A DNA stretch of 42,176 bases from CAZEUZ01 sp964515805 (GCA_964515805.1 CAZEUZ010000014.1:1-42176); one strand, 5' to 3'; positions 33,339 to 41,649 are shown, counted from the stretch's first letter. The notes: generated by a model from the letters alone, not told the origin. Numbers and translations: made by a program.

Positions 33339-34562
33339 TTATATCATAATTCTCATTAAGTTCCACAACTCATCATTAAACTCTATATCGTCCGGAATAT
33401 TTTTATTTAGCTTTAAAGTACGCCATTTCCCTTCAATCCAGCCATGGCTTTGTTCGAAGTTTAATATTCTGTGTGCATCAATCCGAGGTTCAGCACCAGT
33501 GGCGTCACATAAACCACTGATAACTTGCCAAATGGAGTTTGATCTAAACGGTTGATAATTATGTTTTGACCAAAGTGAAGCTGCCGTCGCCATCTCAGCC
33601 AACGAATGGTGGCCCATAAGGCACATGACTGTAATACATACCAGTACGTAAGCTGCTCTTTTTTGGCATTCTTCTTCACTGTTACCGCCACACCAGGTTA
33701 TGGCAGCCCCGACGATATCGGCCGTTGTACCCGATATATCACAGCGTTCCGGCAGCCCAATCTTTGAGGCAATATACCCCAATGTCGATTCAGCTGACTG
33801 TGTTGTAAACGATGCACCCGCATGTAATGCTAGCAACTGCTGATCACTGTGACTGCTACTACGGCCTGTTGCTCTTTGCCGGTGCTCTGAGTTGAAAGGG
33901 CGATCGATCTTGTTGGCGACGCCTTTATAGTATTGCTCAACAGAACTGTAATCTGCATCAGCTGGAGGCAGTCCCTCGCGGATACTGAACGTTGAATAAC
34001 GCGCTCTTCGCAAATTAATAAACAATTGAAACAGTTTGTTAACTTGTGGTGTATCTTGTTTGGTTTTTCCAGGCAGGCTTTTTGCCATGATGCCAACCCT
34101 TCGACTCAGATAAAGCAGCTTTATCATTTTAAAAATAACCGATTGACTGGTATCTTTTGGTTTGCTGTCTGGATTTGCCAGAGAATTGTCGACACTGAGC
34201 GTCGAGTCACATTCGAGTTCACGCGAAATATACTTGGCGTAAGGACTTAAACAACCCAATTCAAAGATAATTTGCCGATTGAGGCTCTGCTCATTGTAGT
34301 GCCATGTCGTTTCACCAGGATTTTCTTCGTCATAAGCAGTACAGGCTTCTATTCGATAGTCTTGAAGAACAGAGTCGCTAGTATTACCGTGTGGATCAAC
34401 TTCTTGCTGAAAGATATCGGTCATTTCTTTTAGCCAGACATCAGCTTCATCACAGATCTTGATAACATTAACGAGATTTTTCTTATCAGCAATCAAATCA
34501 CACAATAACTGTGCATTCATTATCCAACGCTGTTGCCGTTTGGTATCATCCACTAGACTCAT
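33339..34562 (-). CDS. Unrecognised 407-residue protein, partner of PP2C-like gene
   Basis: I do not recognise this protein. It is 407 residues, mostly predicted helical, and soluble apart from one hydrophobic stretch. The N-terminal half is polar (INAQ-like start MSLVDDTKRQQRW, LIKLLYLSRRVGIM region about 140-155). The C-terminal half holds a Cys/His-rich segment, AAITWCGGNSEEECQKRAAY then VCITVMCLMGHHSLAEM (about 290-330). The spacing of Cys, Glu and His there might indicate a metal or thiol catalytic site, but no family signature is certain. It has a good ribosome-binding site (GGAAGGG) before ATG 34562 and a candidate promoter. With the PP2C-like gene it makes a two-gene minus-strand unit between two conserved blocks, which suggests acquisition by transfer. 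Confidence 0.8.
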   Translation of the reverse strand: MSLVDDTKRQQRWIMNAQLLCDLIADKKNLVNVIKICDEADVWLKEMTDIFQQEVDPHGNTSDSVLQDYRIEACTAYDEENPGETTWHYNEQSLNRQIIFELGCLSPYAKYISRELECDSTLSVDNSLANPDSKPKDTSQSVIFKMIKLLYLSRRVGIMAKSLPGKTKQDTPQVNKLFQLFINLRRARYSTFSIREGLPPADADYSSVEQYYKGVANKIDRPFNSEHRQRATGRSSSHSDQQLLALHAGASFTTQSAESTLGYIASKIGLPERCDISGTTADIVGAAITWCGGNSEEECQKRAAYVLVCITVMCLMGHHSLAEMATAASLWSKHNYQPFRSNSIWQVISGLCDATGAEPRIDAHRILNFEQSHGWIEGKWRTLKLNKNIPDDIEFNDELWNLMRIMI

Positions 34563-34604
34563 AAGATTACCCTTCCAATTTGTTTTATTAGTGATTTTGT
34601 TTTG

Positions 34605-34632
34605 AGTATATAGACGTCAAACTTATTATCAA
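34605..34632 (-). promoter_or_regulatory. Candidate promoter of the unknown/PP2C gene pair
   Basis: On the minus strand TTGATA (34632-34627) and TATACT (34610-34605) are spaced by 16 bp, about 43 bp before the ATG at 34562. Good sigma70 fit; seen by eye only. Confidence 0.5.
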
Positions 34633-34657
34633 TATTTAATCTCTTCGATCTACACGG

Positions 34658-34686
34658 CTGCAATGTCAATATCCAAATGGTAATAT
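34658..34686 (+). promoter_or_regulatory. Candidate promoter of the lipoprotein trio
   Basis: CTGCAA (34658-34663) and TAATAT (34681-34686) are spaced by 17 bp, about 32 bp before the CsgG-like gene start. The -35 is weak, the -10 good. It is back to back with the minus-strand promoter at 34605-34632. Confidence 0.4.
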
Positions 34687-34718
34687 GCCCAAATGATTGT
34701 AAAAATTAAGGTCTAGAT

Positions 34719-35417
34719 ATGAACACAGGTACATTTTCAACATCCCGCAGATTCTCTTACTGTTTTCTATTTACCTTAATCTTCACACTGTTATCAGGTT
34801 GCACGGCCCAAGAATCTCATAGAAAACTCAAAGTAGAACCAGTAACAACTTACGATACATCTTACAATGGGCCAAAAGCGGCGCTGGTGGTAACCGGTTT
34901 TTCCAACCGATCAAACTATTTACAGGGGCTGTTTTCGTCTAATACGGATCGTTTAGGCAACCAAGCGCAAACCATTTTAAAAACCCACCTACGACAGACT
35001 AACCGCTTTCGCATCATGGATCGTGAAAATTTGGGAGAGATAGAAAAAGAAGCTCAGTTATTAGGCCTACGGCAAAAAATTAAAGGCGCACGCTACACCA
35101 TAACCGGCGCAGTCACCGAGTTTGGCCGTAAAACGGCAGGCGACAAACAGTTATTTGGTATTCTAGGCAAGGGAAAGAGTCAAATCGCTTATGCGAAAGT
35201 ATCGGTTAATATTGTCGATGTATTGACTTCAGAAGTCATTTATTCAACACAGGGTGCCGGTGAGTATCAACTGAGTGAACGACAAGTAGTCGGCTTCGGT
35301 TCTACCGCCGGCTATGACGCCACATTAAATGGCAAGGTACTGGATTTTGCCATTAAAGAAACAGTGAATAATCTCACCAAAGCTCTGGAAAACGGCAAAC
35401 TGCAACTCGAAATATAA
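34719..35417 (+). CDS. CsgG-family lipoprotein
   Basis: A 232-residue lipoprotein. A signal peptide ends in the lipobox LLSGC with Cys28; Thr at the next position predicts sorting to the outer membrane. The mature part shows the CsgG/HfaB fold pattern: KAALVVTGFSNRSNY at the first strand, a helix ending THLRQTNRFRIMDRENLGEI, then GARYTITGAVTEFG and AYAKVSVNIVDVLTSEVIY. CsgG itself forms the curli secretion pore, but no csgA/B/E/F genes are near. The two next genes are DUF4810 and GNA1162-type lipoproteins, a trio found together in many proteobacteria, so an envelope complex other than curli is likelier. AAGG precedes the ATG. It begins the plus-strand three-gene unit. Confidence 0.85.
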   Translation: MNTGTFSTSRRFSYCFLFTLIFTLLSGCTAQESHRKLKVEPVTTYDTSYNGPKAALVVTGFSNRSNYLQGLFSSNTDRLGNQAQTILKTHLRQTNRFRIMDRENLGEIEKEAQLLGLRQKIKGARYTITGAVTEFGRKTAGDKQLFGILGKGKSQIAYAKVSVNIVDVLTSEVIYSTQGAGEYQLSERQVVGFGSTAGYDATLNGKVLDFAIKETVNNLTKALENGKLQLEI

Positions 35418-35425
35418 GATTTCAC

Positions 35426-35785
35426 ATGACTAAGCAAATCATGTTGTCATTGGTCACATTAGCCATTGCAGGTTGTAACGTGACACCGAATCAACAGTAT
35501 TACTGGGGTAATTATGAAGCGCTGATTTATGATTCATATAATAAGCCAGGGTCGGCCACACCGGAATTGCAGATTAAAAAAATAACTCAAGATATAGAAC
35601 GTGCAAAATCAAGCCGTAAAAAAATCCCTCCAGGACTCTATGCGCATCTGGGTATGATGTACGCTTCCCAGGGGAATAGACCCCTTGCAATGGCCGCCTT
35701 TGATGAGGAGAAAAAACTGTTTCCCGAATCGTCTGTCTTGATTGATGGCATGATTGAGCGGTCCAACAACGCCATGCAACAATGA
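35426..35785 (+). CDS. DUF4810-type small lipoprotein
   Basis: A 119-residue lipoprotein whose signal peptide ends at Cys17 in LAIAGC. The mature part opens NQQYYWGNYEALIYDSYNKPG, characteristic of DUF4810. It continues with two helices of TPR type (PPGLYAHLGMMYASQGNRPL and AAFDEEKKLFPES). A single TPR-like hairpin suggests that it binds the neighbouring lipoproteins. It begins eight bases after the CsgG-like gene and its stop overlaps the next ATG, so translation is probably coupled. The function is unknown. Confidence 0.83.
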   Translation: MTKQIMLSLVTLAIAGCNVTPNQQYYWGNYEALIYDSYNKPGSATPELQIKKITQDIERAKSSRKKIPPGLYAHLGMMYASQGNRPLAMAAFDEEKKLFPESSVLIDGMIERSNNAMQQ

Positions 35786-36474
35786 CTGATGAGCCATTAT
35801 CACTAACATTCAAAATGAGCGAAAAGCGATTGACCCTATCAACAACAATAACTTATAGCTTCATTCTCTTATCATTTGTGGTGTTAAGTGGTTGTCAGTT
35901 AACAACCGAACCCTACGACTACACGACTTTCAACAATCATAAGCCACGCTCTATCTTGGTGATTCCTCCACAAAATAATTCGCTGGAACCCAATGCCCCG
36001 TATACCTACCTTTCTACTGTAACTCGACCATTAGCAGAAAAAGGCTATTACGTATTTCCGGTCGCTGTGATCGACACTTTATTGAAGGAAAATGGCCTGC
36101 CAACGCCTGCAGAGATGAATACTATACCACTAGATAAGATAGAACAGCATATTGGCGCAGATGCGATCCTCTACGTTACGCTCACCGACTGGGGACAACA
36201 GTACGAAATTATCTCCAGCAAAACCATAGTCAAAGGCCATATGAAGTTGGTCTCTGTAAAAACCGGCGCTACTTTATGGCATGCGCCGATTTACGCAATC
36301 GAAGCGTCAGACAGTGGTGGCAATGGATTGATTGGAGCACTAGTCAATGCAGCGGTAGCACAAGTCATAGGAGACTTGCGGGACAACACACCTGCATTGG
36401 CCAGTCAAGCAAATCATAGGGCGATCAATTCCACCAAACGTGGCTTGCCAAAGGGTCCTTATCTCCAAAAATAG
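35782..36474 (+). CDS. GNA1162/DUF799-family lipoprotein
   Basis: A lipoprotein of the family named after Neisseria antigen GNA1162. The signal peptide ends in LSGC, followed by YDYTTFNNHKPRSILVIPP, then PYTYLSTVTRPLAEKGYYVF and HIGADAILYVTLTDWGQQY, which match the DUF799 pattern. The start at 35782 overlaps the DUF4810 stop (ATGA) and puts the lipid Cys at residue 38. An ATG at 35815 would place it at residue 27, a more usual signal length, and may be the true start. Neither has a visible ribosome-binding site. The structure of the Neisseria protein is TolB-like in its N-terminal part; the role is not established. It converges with pncC. Confidence 0.83.
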   Translation: MTDEPLSLTFKMSEKRLTLSTTITYSFILLSFVVLSGCQLTTEPYDYTTFNNHKPRSILVIPPQNNSLEPNAPYTYLSTVTRPLAEKGYYVFPVAVIDTLLKENGLPTPAEMNTIPLDKIEQHIGADAILYVTLTDWGQQYEIISSKTIVKGHMKLVSVKTGATLWHAPIYAIEASDSGGNGLIGALVNAAVAQVIGDLRDNTPALASQANHRAINSTKRGLPKGPYLQK

Positions 36475-36494
36475 TGGACTGTATATAACATTTC

Positions 36495-36992
36495 CTATGC
36501 ATCGTTGCTTTGTATGATTTGGTGCAAGCCCATCAGTCCCACCTGAACAGATTGATGTCTAACAGTTTCCCTATCACCGGAAAAATGATGGTAAGCCGTG
36601 CTGGACAATCCCGTTGCCAACTGCCAAGCAAACCAAACACTTCCTACCGGTTTAGCCACAGAACCTCCATCTGGTCCGGCAATGCCACTAACAGCGATAC
36701 CCACATCGGCATTTGCTGCTCGCAACGCGCCCGACACCATAGCTGTCACGACTTCTTCGCTCACGGCACCATACTTTAACAAGATTTCGGGATCGACGGC
36801 CAATTGTTGCTGTTTGGCTCGGTTGCCGTAAGTAACAAAGCCCAACTCAAACCAGCTAGAGCTACCTGGAATCATTGTAATTGCCTGAGCAATACCACCA
36901 CCGGTGCAGGATTCAGCCGTAGTGACTTTCATTTTACTGGCAGCAAGTTGCTCACCTAACTGACCAGCCAGCACTCGAATAGTGTCCATAGC
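36495..36992 (-). CDS. pncC: PncC / CinA C-terminal domain, NMN amidohydrolase
   Basis: A stand-alone CinA C-terminal domain that deamidates nicotinamide mononucleotide in NAD recycling. The motifs are VTTAESCTGGGIAQAITMIP near the N-terminus, GFVTYGNRAKQQQL, YGAVSEEVVTAMVSGAL and GIAGPDGGSVAKPVGSVWFA. The start at ATG 36992 (MDTIRVLAGQLG) gives 165 residues, the normal size. In-frame ATGs at 37022 and 37046 would add unusual extensions. TAAGG lies just upstream. In many gammaproteobacteria this gene precedes recA in the same direction, towards alaS. Here it points away from alaS and recA is absent. Confidence 0.92.
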   Translation of the reverse strand, partial: AMDTIRVLAGQLGEQLAASKMKVTTAESCTGGGIAQAITMIPGSSSWFELGFVTYGNRAKQQQLAVDPEILLKYGAVSEEVVTAMVSGALRAANADVGIAVSGIAGPDGGSVAKPVGSVWFAWQLATGLSSTAYHHFSGDRETVRHQSVQVGLMGLHQIIQSNDA

Positions 36993-37193
36993 CTTACCTA
37001 TCCCAATAATACTGGACATTGACACAAAAACAGTTTTTACTAGCACGCTTATTAAATGACGAGCCGTGATAGTTGCCTATTTCAGTGACTGCTTATCTTA
37101 ACAAACCCGATGCCTATCTTAGCAGACCTATAGTCACTTTAGCGTCGTCAGCTGTTTTTATTGCCTATAGATTTTAAAAATACAGATCGTATT

Positions 37194-39836
37194 ATGAATA
37201 GCAAAGAGATTCGCAACGCCTTCCTAGATTACTTCGCCAGCAAAGATCATACCGTCGTCGACAGCAGCTCATTAGTGCCTGCTAATGATCCAACTTTGTT
37301 ATTCACCAATGCAGGCATGGTTCAATTCAAAGACGTATTTTTAGGTAAAGATCAACGCGACTACAATCGGGCCGTTACCGCGCAACGCTGTGTTCGCGCA
37401 GGGGGCAAACACAACGATCTGGAAAATGTCGGTTACACGGCACGCCATCACACCTTCTTTGAGATGATGGGAAATTTTAGTTTTGGTGATTACTTTAAGC
37501 GAGATGCGATTTTTTACGCTTGGGAATTTCTCACTCAAGTATTGAAGCTTCCGGCGGAGAAATTATGGGTCACTGTCCATATTTCAGACGATGAAGCAGC
37601 GGATATATGGCTGCAAGAAGTCGGTGTCGACGCCAATCGTTTTTCCCGCTTAGATGAAGATAACTTTTGGCAGATGGGAGACACTGGCCCTTGCGGTCCC
37701 TGTTCAGAGATATTCTACGATCACGGCGAGGATATTCCGGGAGGCCCACCGGGCAGCGAAAATGACGACCTCGACCGCTACATTGAAATATGGAATCTGG
37801 TGTTTATGCAGTATGAGCGACAGAGTGATGGCTCACTGCAATCTTTATCGATGCCGTCGGTAGACACTGGTATGGGTTTAGAACGCATCGCTGCCGTTAT
37901 GCAAGGCGTACATAATAACTATGACATCGATATTTTTAAGCACCTACTACAAGCGGCAGCCGAAGCCACTGGTATCGATGAGCACGATGGCGGCACTGCC
38001 GATCAAAAATCCTACCGCGACAATAAGTCTCTCTGTGTTATTGCCGATCATATCCGTTCGTGTGCATTTTTAGTAGCCGATGGGGTTTTACCGGCCAATA
38101 TTGGTCGTGGTTCAGTACTACGCCGAATTATCCGCCGCGCTATTCGGCATGGCCATAAACTGGGTTGCCGGCGAGCATTCTTTCACACACTGGTCGGCGC
38201 TTTAGTAGAAGTGATGGGAGATGCCTACCCTATTCTGAAACAACAACAAACTACGATCGAACACGTTTTGTTAAAAGAAGAGCAACAGTTTGAAAAGACC
38301 TTGGATCGAGGTTTGACCCTGCTGAACGACGTGCTCGAAGGTCTTTCCGCATCACCCGATCGCATGATTCCCGGTGAGGTTATCTTTACCCTCTATGATA
38401 CCTATGGTTTTCCCCCTGACTTGACCAATGATATTGCCCGCGAGCGCGATTTTAAGTTGGACATGCAAGATTATCAGCGATGTATGGCAGAGCAACGCGC
38501 TCGCGCCCGTGAATCTGGCAAGTTTACAGTGGATTACAGCAACAACATAACTATCGACAGTAAAACAGCTTTTTCCGGTTATCAGTCATTGACGGGTAAG
38601 AGTGAAGTAGTCGCTTTGTTCAAAGATAATCAGCCAGTAGACCAACTCAATACCGGTGATCAGGGCATCGTTGTATTGACAGAAACCCCCTTTTATGCGG
38701 AATCGGGTGGCCAAGTAGGCGATACCGGTTTTCTCCAGGCAGGAGACAATCATTTTGAAGTGTTTGATTGCCAAAAATTAGGTGACAGTTACTTGCATAT
38801 TGGCCAAGTCAGCGATGGCGCCATTAGCGCCAATGACGAAGTAGAAGCAATGGTAGATAATAATCTGCGTACCGCTATTGCTCTCAACCATTCGGCGACC
38901 CATCTTTTACATGCAACACTTCGCGACGTGCTAGGTGAACATGTCACTCAGCAAGGGTCGCTGGTAGACGCCGAAAAATTACGTTTCGACTTTTCTCACA
39001 ATGAAGCGGTAACGGCAAAACAACTGAAGCAGATTGAGCGGCGCATTAATCAGGAGATCCGTCGCAACACAGCAGTAAAAACCGAATTGTGTGATATGGA
39101 AACCGCCAAAACCAAGGGAGCCATGGCATTGTTCGGAGAAAAATACGGCAGTGAAGTCAGAGTCTTGACTATGGGTGACGGTTACTCTGTCGAACTGTGT
39201 GGCGGCACCCATGTAAAACGGACCGGAGATATTGGCCTGTTCCGCATTACTTCTGAAACCGGTATTGCTGCCGGAATTCGCCGCATCGAAGCAGTTACCG
39301 GTGAGTGCGCATTGGCTCTATTTGATCAGTCTGATACATTGATTGCCGAAGCATCACAGATGCTGAAAGCTTCATCCGATAAACTTATCGACAAACTTGA
39401 ACAGCTGACAACGCAGGTAAAAGAACAACAAAAGCAACTAGCCAGTTTGCAAGCCAAGATGGCTACTGCTTCCACCGCTGATTTGATAACTAATGCCGAA
39501 GAGATTAACAATATTAAATTTATCGCCCATAAAATTGATAGCGCCGATGGTAAAACCATGATGACGATAGCCGATTCACTAAAAAGCCGGTTAAATGACG
39601 GCGTGTTTTTACTGGCCGCCATTGACGACGGCAAAGTAAGCTTAGTTGCCGGTGTCAGCAAAACACTCACAGATCGCTTTAAAGCCGGTGATTTAATTAA
39701 AACCATAGCACCCCTCGTCGATGGCAAGGGAGGCGGACGTGCTGATATGGCCAGAGGTGGCGGCCCCAACGTATCCGGTGTAGAAAAAGCGATCTCCGCA
39801 GCTAAACAATGGATAACTCAACAGTCAGTTTCTTAA
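37194..39836 (+). CDS. alaS: Alanyl-tRNA synthetase
   Basis: AlaRS charges tRNA-Ala. The 880-residue protein has the class II catalytic domain with motif 2 region around ARHHTFFEMMGNFSFGDYFK, motif 3 in NIGRGSVLRRIIRRAIR, the editing domain with LNHSATHLLHATLR and the zinc-like ligands of ELCGGTHVKRTGD, and the C-terminal oligomerisation domain. ATG 37194 (MNSKEIRNAFLDYF) fits known N-termini; an open reading from TTG 37161 adds eleven unneeded residues. The promoter region 36993-37193 is AT-rich without an obvious LexA box. It is followed by lysC and csrA, the Pseudomonas-like order. Confidence 0.97.
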   Translation: MNSKEIRNAFLDYFASKDHTVVDSSSLVPANDPTLLFTNAGMVQFKDVFLGKDQRDYNRAVTAQRCVRAGGKHNDLENVGYTARHHTFFEMMGNFSFGDYFKRDAIFYAWEFLTQVLKLPAEKLWVTVHISDDEAADIWLQEVGVDANRFSRLDEDNFWQMGDTGPCGPCSEIFYDHGEDIPGGPPGSENDDLDRYIEIWNLVFMQYERQSDGSLQSLSMPSVDTGMGLERIAAVMQGVHNNYDIDIFKHLLQAAAEATGIDEHDGGTADQKSYRDNKSLCVIADHIRSCAFLVADGVLPANIGRGSVLRRIIRRAIRHGHKLGCRRAFFHTLVGALVEVMGDAYPILKQQQTTIEHVLLKEEQQFEKTLDRGLTLLNDVLEGLSASPDRMIPGEVIFTLYDTYGFPPDLTNDIARERDFKLDMQDYQRCMAEQRARARESGKFTVDYSNNITIDSKTAFSGYQSLTGKSEVVALFKDNQPVDQLNTGDQGIVVLTETPFYAESGGQVGDTGFLQAGDNHFEVFDCQKLGDSYLHIGQVSDGAISANDEVEAMVDNNLRTAIALNHSATHLLHATLRDVLGEHVTQQGSLVDAEKLRFDFSHNEAVTAKQLKQIERRINQEIRRNTAVKTELCDMETAKTKGAMALFGEKYGSEVRVLTMGDGYSVELCGGTHVKRTGDIGLFRITSETGIAAGIRRIEAVTGECALALFDQSDTLIAEASQMLKASSDKLIDKLEQLTTQVKEQQKQLASLQAKMATASTADLITNAEEINNIKFIAHKIDSADGKTMMTIADSLKSRLNDGVFLLAAIDDGKVSLVAGVSKTLTDRFKAGDLIKTIAPLVDGKGGGRADMARGGGPNVSGVEKAISAAKQWITQQSVS

Positions 39837-39877
39837 GATATACCTTTACGTCTCTGCCATCTGGTGACCCCATATTT

Positions 39878-39905
39878 TGTAATGTAAGGTTTGTAGTGTA
39901 AGGAT
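39878..39905 (+). repeat. Two 14-bp tandem repeats at the lysC ribosome-binding site
   Basis: TGTAATGTAAGGTT (39878-39891) is followed at once by TGTAGTGTAAGGAT (39892-39905); they differ at two positions. Each contains TAAGG, so the second supplies the Shine-Dalgarno sequence for lysC GTG 39913 and the first is a duplicate. Confidence 0.6.
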
Positions 39906-39912
39906 AGTAACA

Positions 39913-41136
39913 GTGGGCCTATTAGTTCAAAAATATGGCGGCACCTCAGTCGGCACCGTTGAAAAAATAAAAGCTATTGCGACTAAGTTAGCTGGCTTTC
40001 AACGTCAAGGGCACGATATTGTTGTGGTCGTATCGGCCATGAGTGGTGAAACGAACCGACTGACGGCTCTCGCTAAAGAAATGCAAACCGAGCCCGATCC
40101 ACGCGAAATGGATGTACTCTTGTCAACAGGTGAGCAGGTCACTATTGCCTTGTTATGTATGGCCCTGAAGGCCATTGGTCTGGAGGCGCGCTCTTACACC
40201 GGCAAGCAGGTCGGCATCATCACCGATAGCGCCCATACTAAAGCCCGTATTCAATCCATTGATGATCACAAGATAAAAGCAGACTTGAGTGCGGGGCGCA
40301 TTGTGGTAGTGGCGGGATTTCAAGGAGTCGACAACGAAAACAATATCACTACCCTGGGACGCGGCGGTTCAGATACCACCGGGGTAGCGTTGGCGGCGGC
40401 TCTAAAGGCCGATGAGTGTCAGATTTATACCGACGTCGATGGCGTGTATACTACCGACCCTCGCGTAGTTCAAACGGCACGGCGCATTGATAAAATCACT
40501 TTTGAAGAAATGCTGGAGATGGCCAGCTTGGGGTCAAAGGTATTGCAGATTCGAGCCGTCGAATTTGCCGGAAAATACAATGTACCGCTGAGGGTGCTTC
40601 ACAGTTTTAAAGAAGGCCCGGGAACCTTGATAACGATTGATGAGGAATACCTTTCTATGGAGCAACCTGTTGTATCAGGCATCGCCTTCAGCCGTGACGA
40701 GGCCAAAATTACAGTGTTAGGCTTACCGGATAAACCCGGTGTCGCTTCCCGCGTATTGGCCCCAGTTGGCGAAGCGAATATCGAAGTAGATGTTATTATT
40801 CAGAATGTATCGGCTGACAATTGTACAGACATCACCTTTACCGTACACCGCAATGATATGGTCAAAGCGAAAGGTATACTCGACAATATCATCGAAGACC
40901 TCGGCGCCCGTGAAGTCACAACGGATGACACCGTGGTCAAAGTATCGCTTGTCGGTGTGGGTATGCGTTCTCACTCAGGCGTAGCGACAAAAATGTTCAG
41001 TACCCTCGCTGAAGAAAACATCAATATAAAAATGATCACTACATCGGAGATAAAAATTTCTGTCATTATTGAAGAGCGCTATTTAGAATTGGCTGTTCGC
41101 AGTTTGCACGCTGCATTTGAACTAGATGACCAATAA
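39913..41136 (+). CDS. lysC: Aspartokinase (single-domain, ACT-regulated)
   Basis: Aspartokinase phosphorylates L-aspartate, the first step to lysine, DAP, threonine and methionine; DAP is also needed for the MurE step. The 407 residues hold the kinase motif LVQKYGGTSVGTVEKI at the N-terminus and TLGRGGSDTTGVALAAAL. The ADECQIYTDVDGVYTTDPR region is followed by two C-terminal ACT domains (about 265-400; LVGVGMRSHSGVATKMF in the second) for feedback control. It starts with GTG at 39913 after AAGGA. An internal start at 40657 could make a separate ACT-only beta subunit. It lies between alaS and csrA as in Pseudomonas. Confidence 0.96.
   Translation: MGLLVQKYGGTSVGTVEKIKAIATKLAGFQRQGHDIVVVVSAMSGETNRLTALAKEMQTEPDPREMDVLLSTGEQVTIALLCMALKAIGLEARSYTGKQVGIITDSAHTKARIQSIDDHKIKADLSAGRIVVVAGFQGVDNENNITTLGRGGSDTTGVALAAALKADECQIYTDVDGVYTTDPRVVQTARRIDKITFEEMLEMASLGSKVLQIRAVEFAGKYNVPLRVLHSFKEGPGTLITIDEEYLSMEQPVVSGIAFSRDEAKITVLGLPDKPGVASRVLAPVGEANIEVDVIIQNVSADNCTDITFTVHRNDMVKAKGILDNIIEDLGAREVTTDDTVVKVSLVGVGMRSHSGVATKMFSTLAEENINIKMITTSEIKISVIIEERYLELAVRSLHAAFELDDQ
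40657..40659 (+). promoter_or_regulatory. Possible internal translation start in lysC (beta subunit)
   Basis: The in-frame ATG of codon 249 (MEQPVVSGIAFSRDEA) follows GAGGA by ten bases. Several aspartokinases are alpha2beta2 with the beta chain made from such an internal start at the same place before the ACT domains. Function here is inferred. Confidence 0.45.
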
Positions 41137-41229
41137 CATCAAATAATAAACCCAGTAATCAAATTAACCAAGACAGGTTCATCACCTGAGTTGACAGTCA
41201 AACTTATAGGAAAAGGAAAGGAGACATCC

Positions 41230-41466
41230 ATGCTAATATTGACCCGTCGCACTAATGAAACACTAATAATCGGCAACGATATAAAAATTACCGTACTCAA
41301 TGTTAAGGGCAACCAAGTGCGGATAGGTATCGATGCACCGAATAATATCGCTGTTCACCGGAAAGAGATATATGAGCGAATCCAGCACGAGCAAGAGGGA
41401 AGTAAAAAGGTAAATAAATATAAAGAGCGGTACGAAAGAGCGATCAAGAAGCACTCGTTAGATTAA
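41230..41466 (+). CDS. csrA: CsrA/RsmA post-transcriptional regulator with C-terminal extension
   Basis: CsrA binds GGA motifs in mRNA leaders and blocks or stabilises translation. ATG 41230 with GGAG seven bases upstream gives 78 residues. The core (1-55, MLILTRRTNETLIIGNDIKI through VHRKEIYERIQ) aligns with E. coli and Pseudomonas CsrA, and the RNA-contacting Arg44 is kept. Differences are Thr8-Asn9 for the usual Val-Gly, Lys45 for Glu, and about 17 extra C-terminal residues rich in Lys and Arg (KKVNKYKERYERAIKKHSLD). The typical protein has 61-65 residues. It lies between lysC and tRNA-Ser, its usual place. An open reading from 41191 would include the ribosome-binding site. Confidence 0.93.
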   Translation: MLILTRRTNETLIIGNDIKITVLNVKGNQVRIGIDAPNNIAVHRKEIYERIQHEQEGSKKVNKYKERYERAIKKHSLD

Positions 41467-41523
41467 ATTGAGTTTATAACTTTGTCCAAAGTGCTCTCAA
41501 TGTACAGGTCGACCGACACAGTT

Positions 41524-41552
41524 TTATGCAACGCTTTGATTCCAGCTATAAT
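41524..41552 (+). promoter_or_regulatory. Candidate promoter of tRNA-Ser
   Basis: A perfect TATAAT at 41547-41552 has a weak TTATGC 17 bp upstream (41524-41529), about 100 bp before the tRNA. The gap 41467-41649 holds no gene. Confidence 0.45.
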
Positions 41553-41649
41553 ATGTTATTATCCAGCGCGATTAACAAATTGCGTATTGTTACCGCTTTT
41601 GTTTAATGTTTATCTGACAGAAGTGCTTTCACTGCATTGATGTTTATTC

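Noticed and set aside
37141..37193. LexA-type box upstream of alaS as a relic of recA control
   Set aside because: A CTGT occurs but the required ACAG partner at eight bases is absent.
39326..39769. Minus-strand ORF of 147 codons inside alaS
   Set aside because: Antisense to the AlaRS C-terminal domain; low-complexity Ser/Leu/Ala content and no supporting signals.
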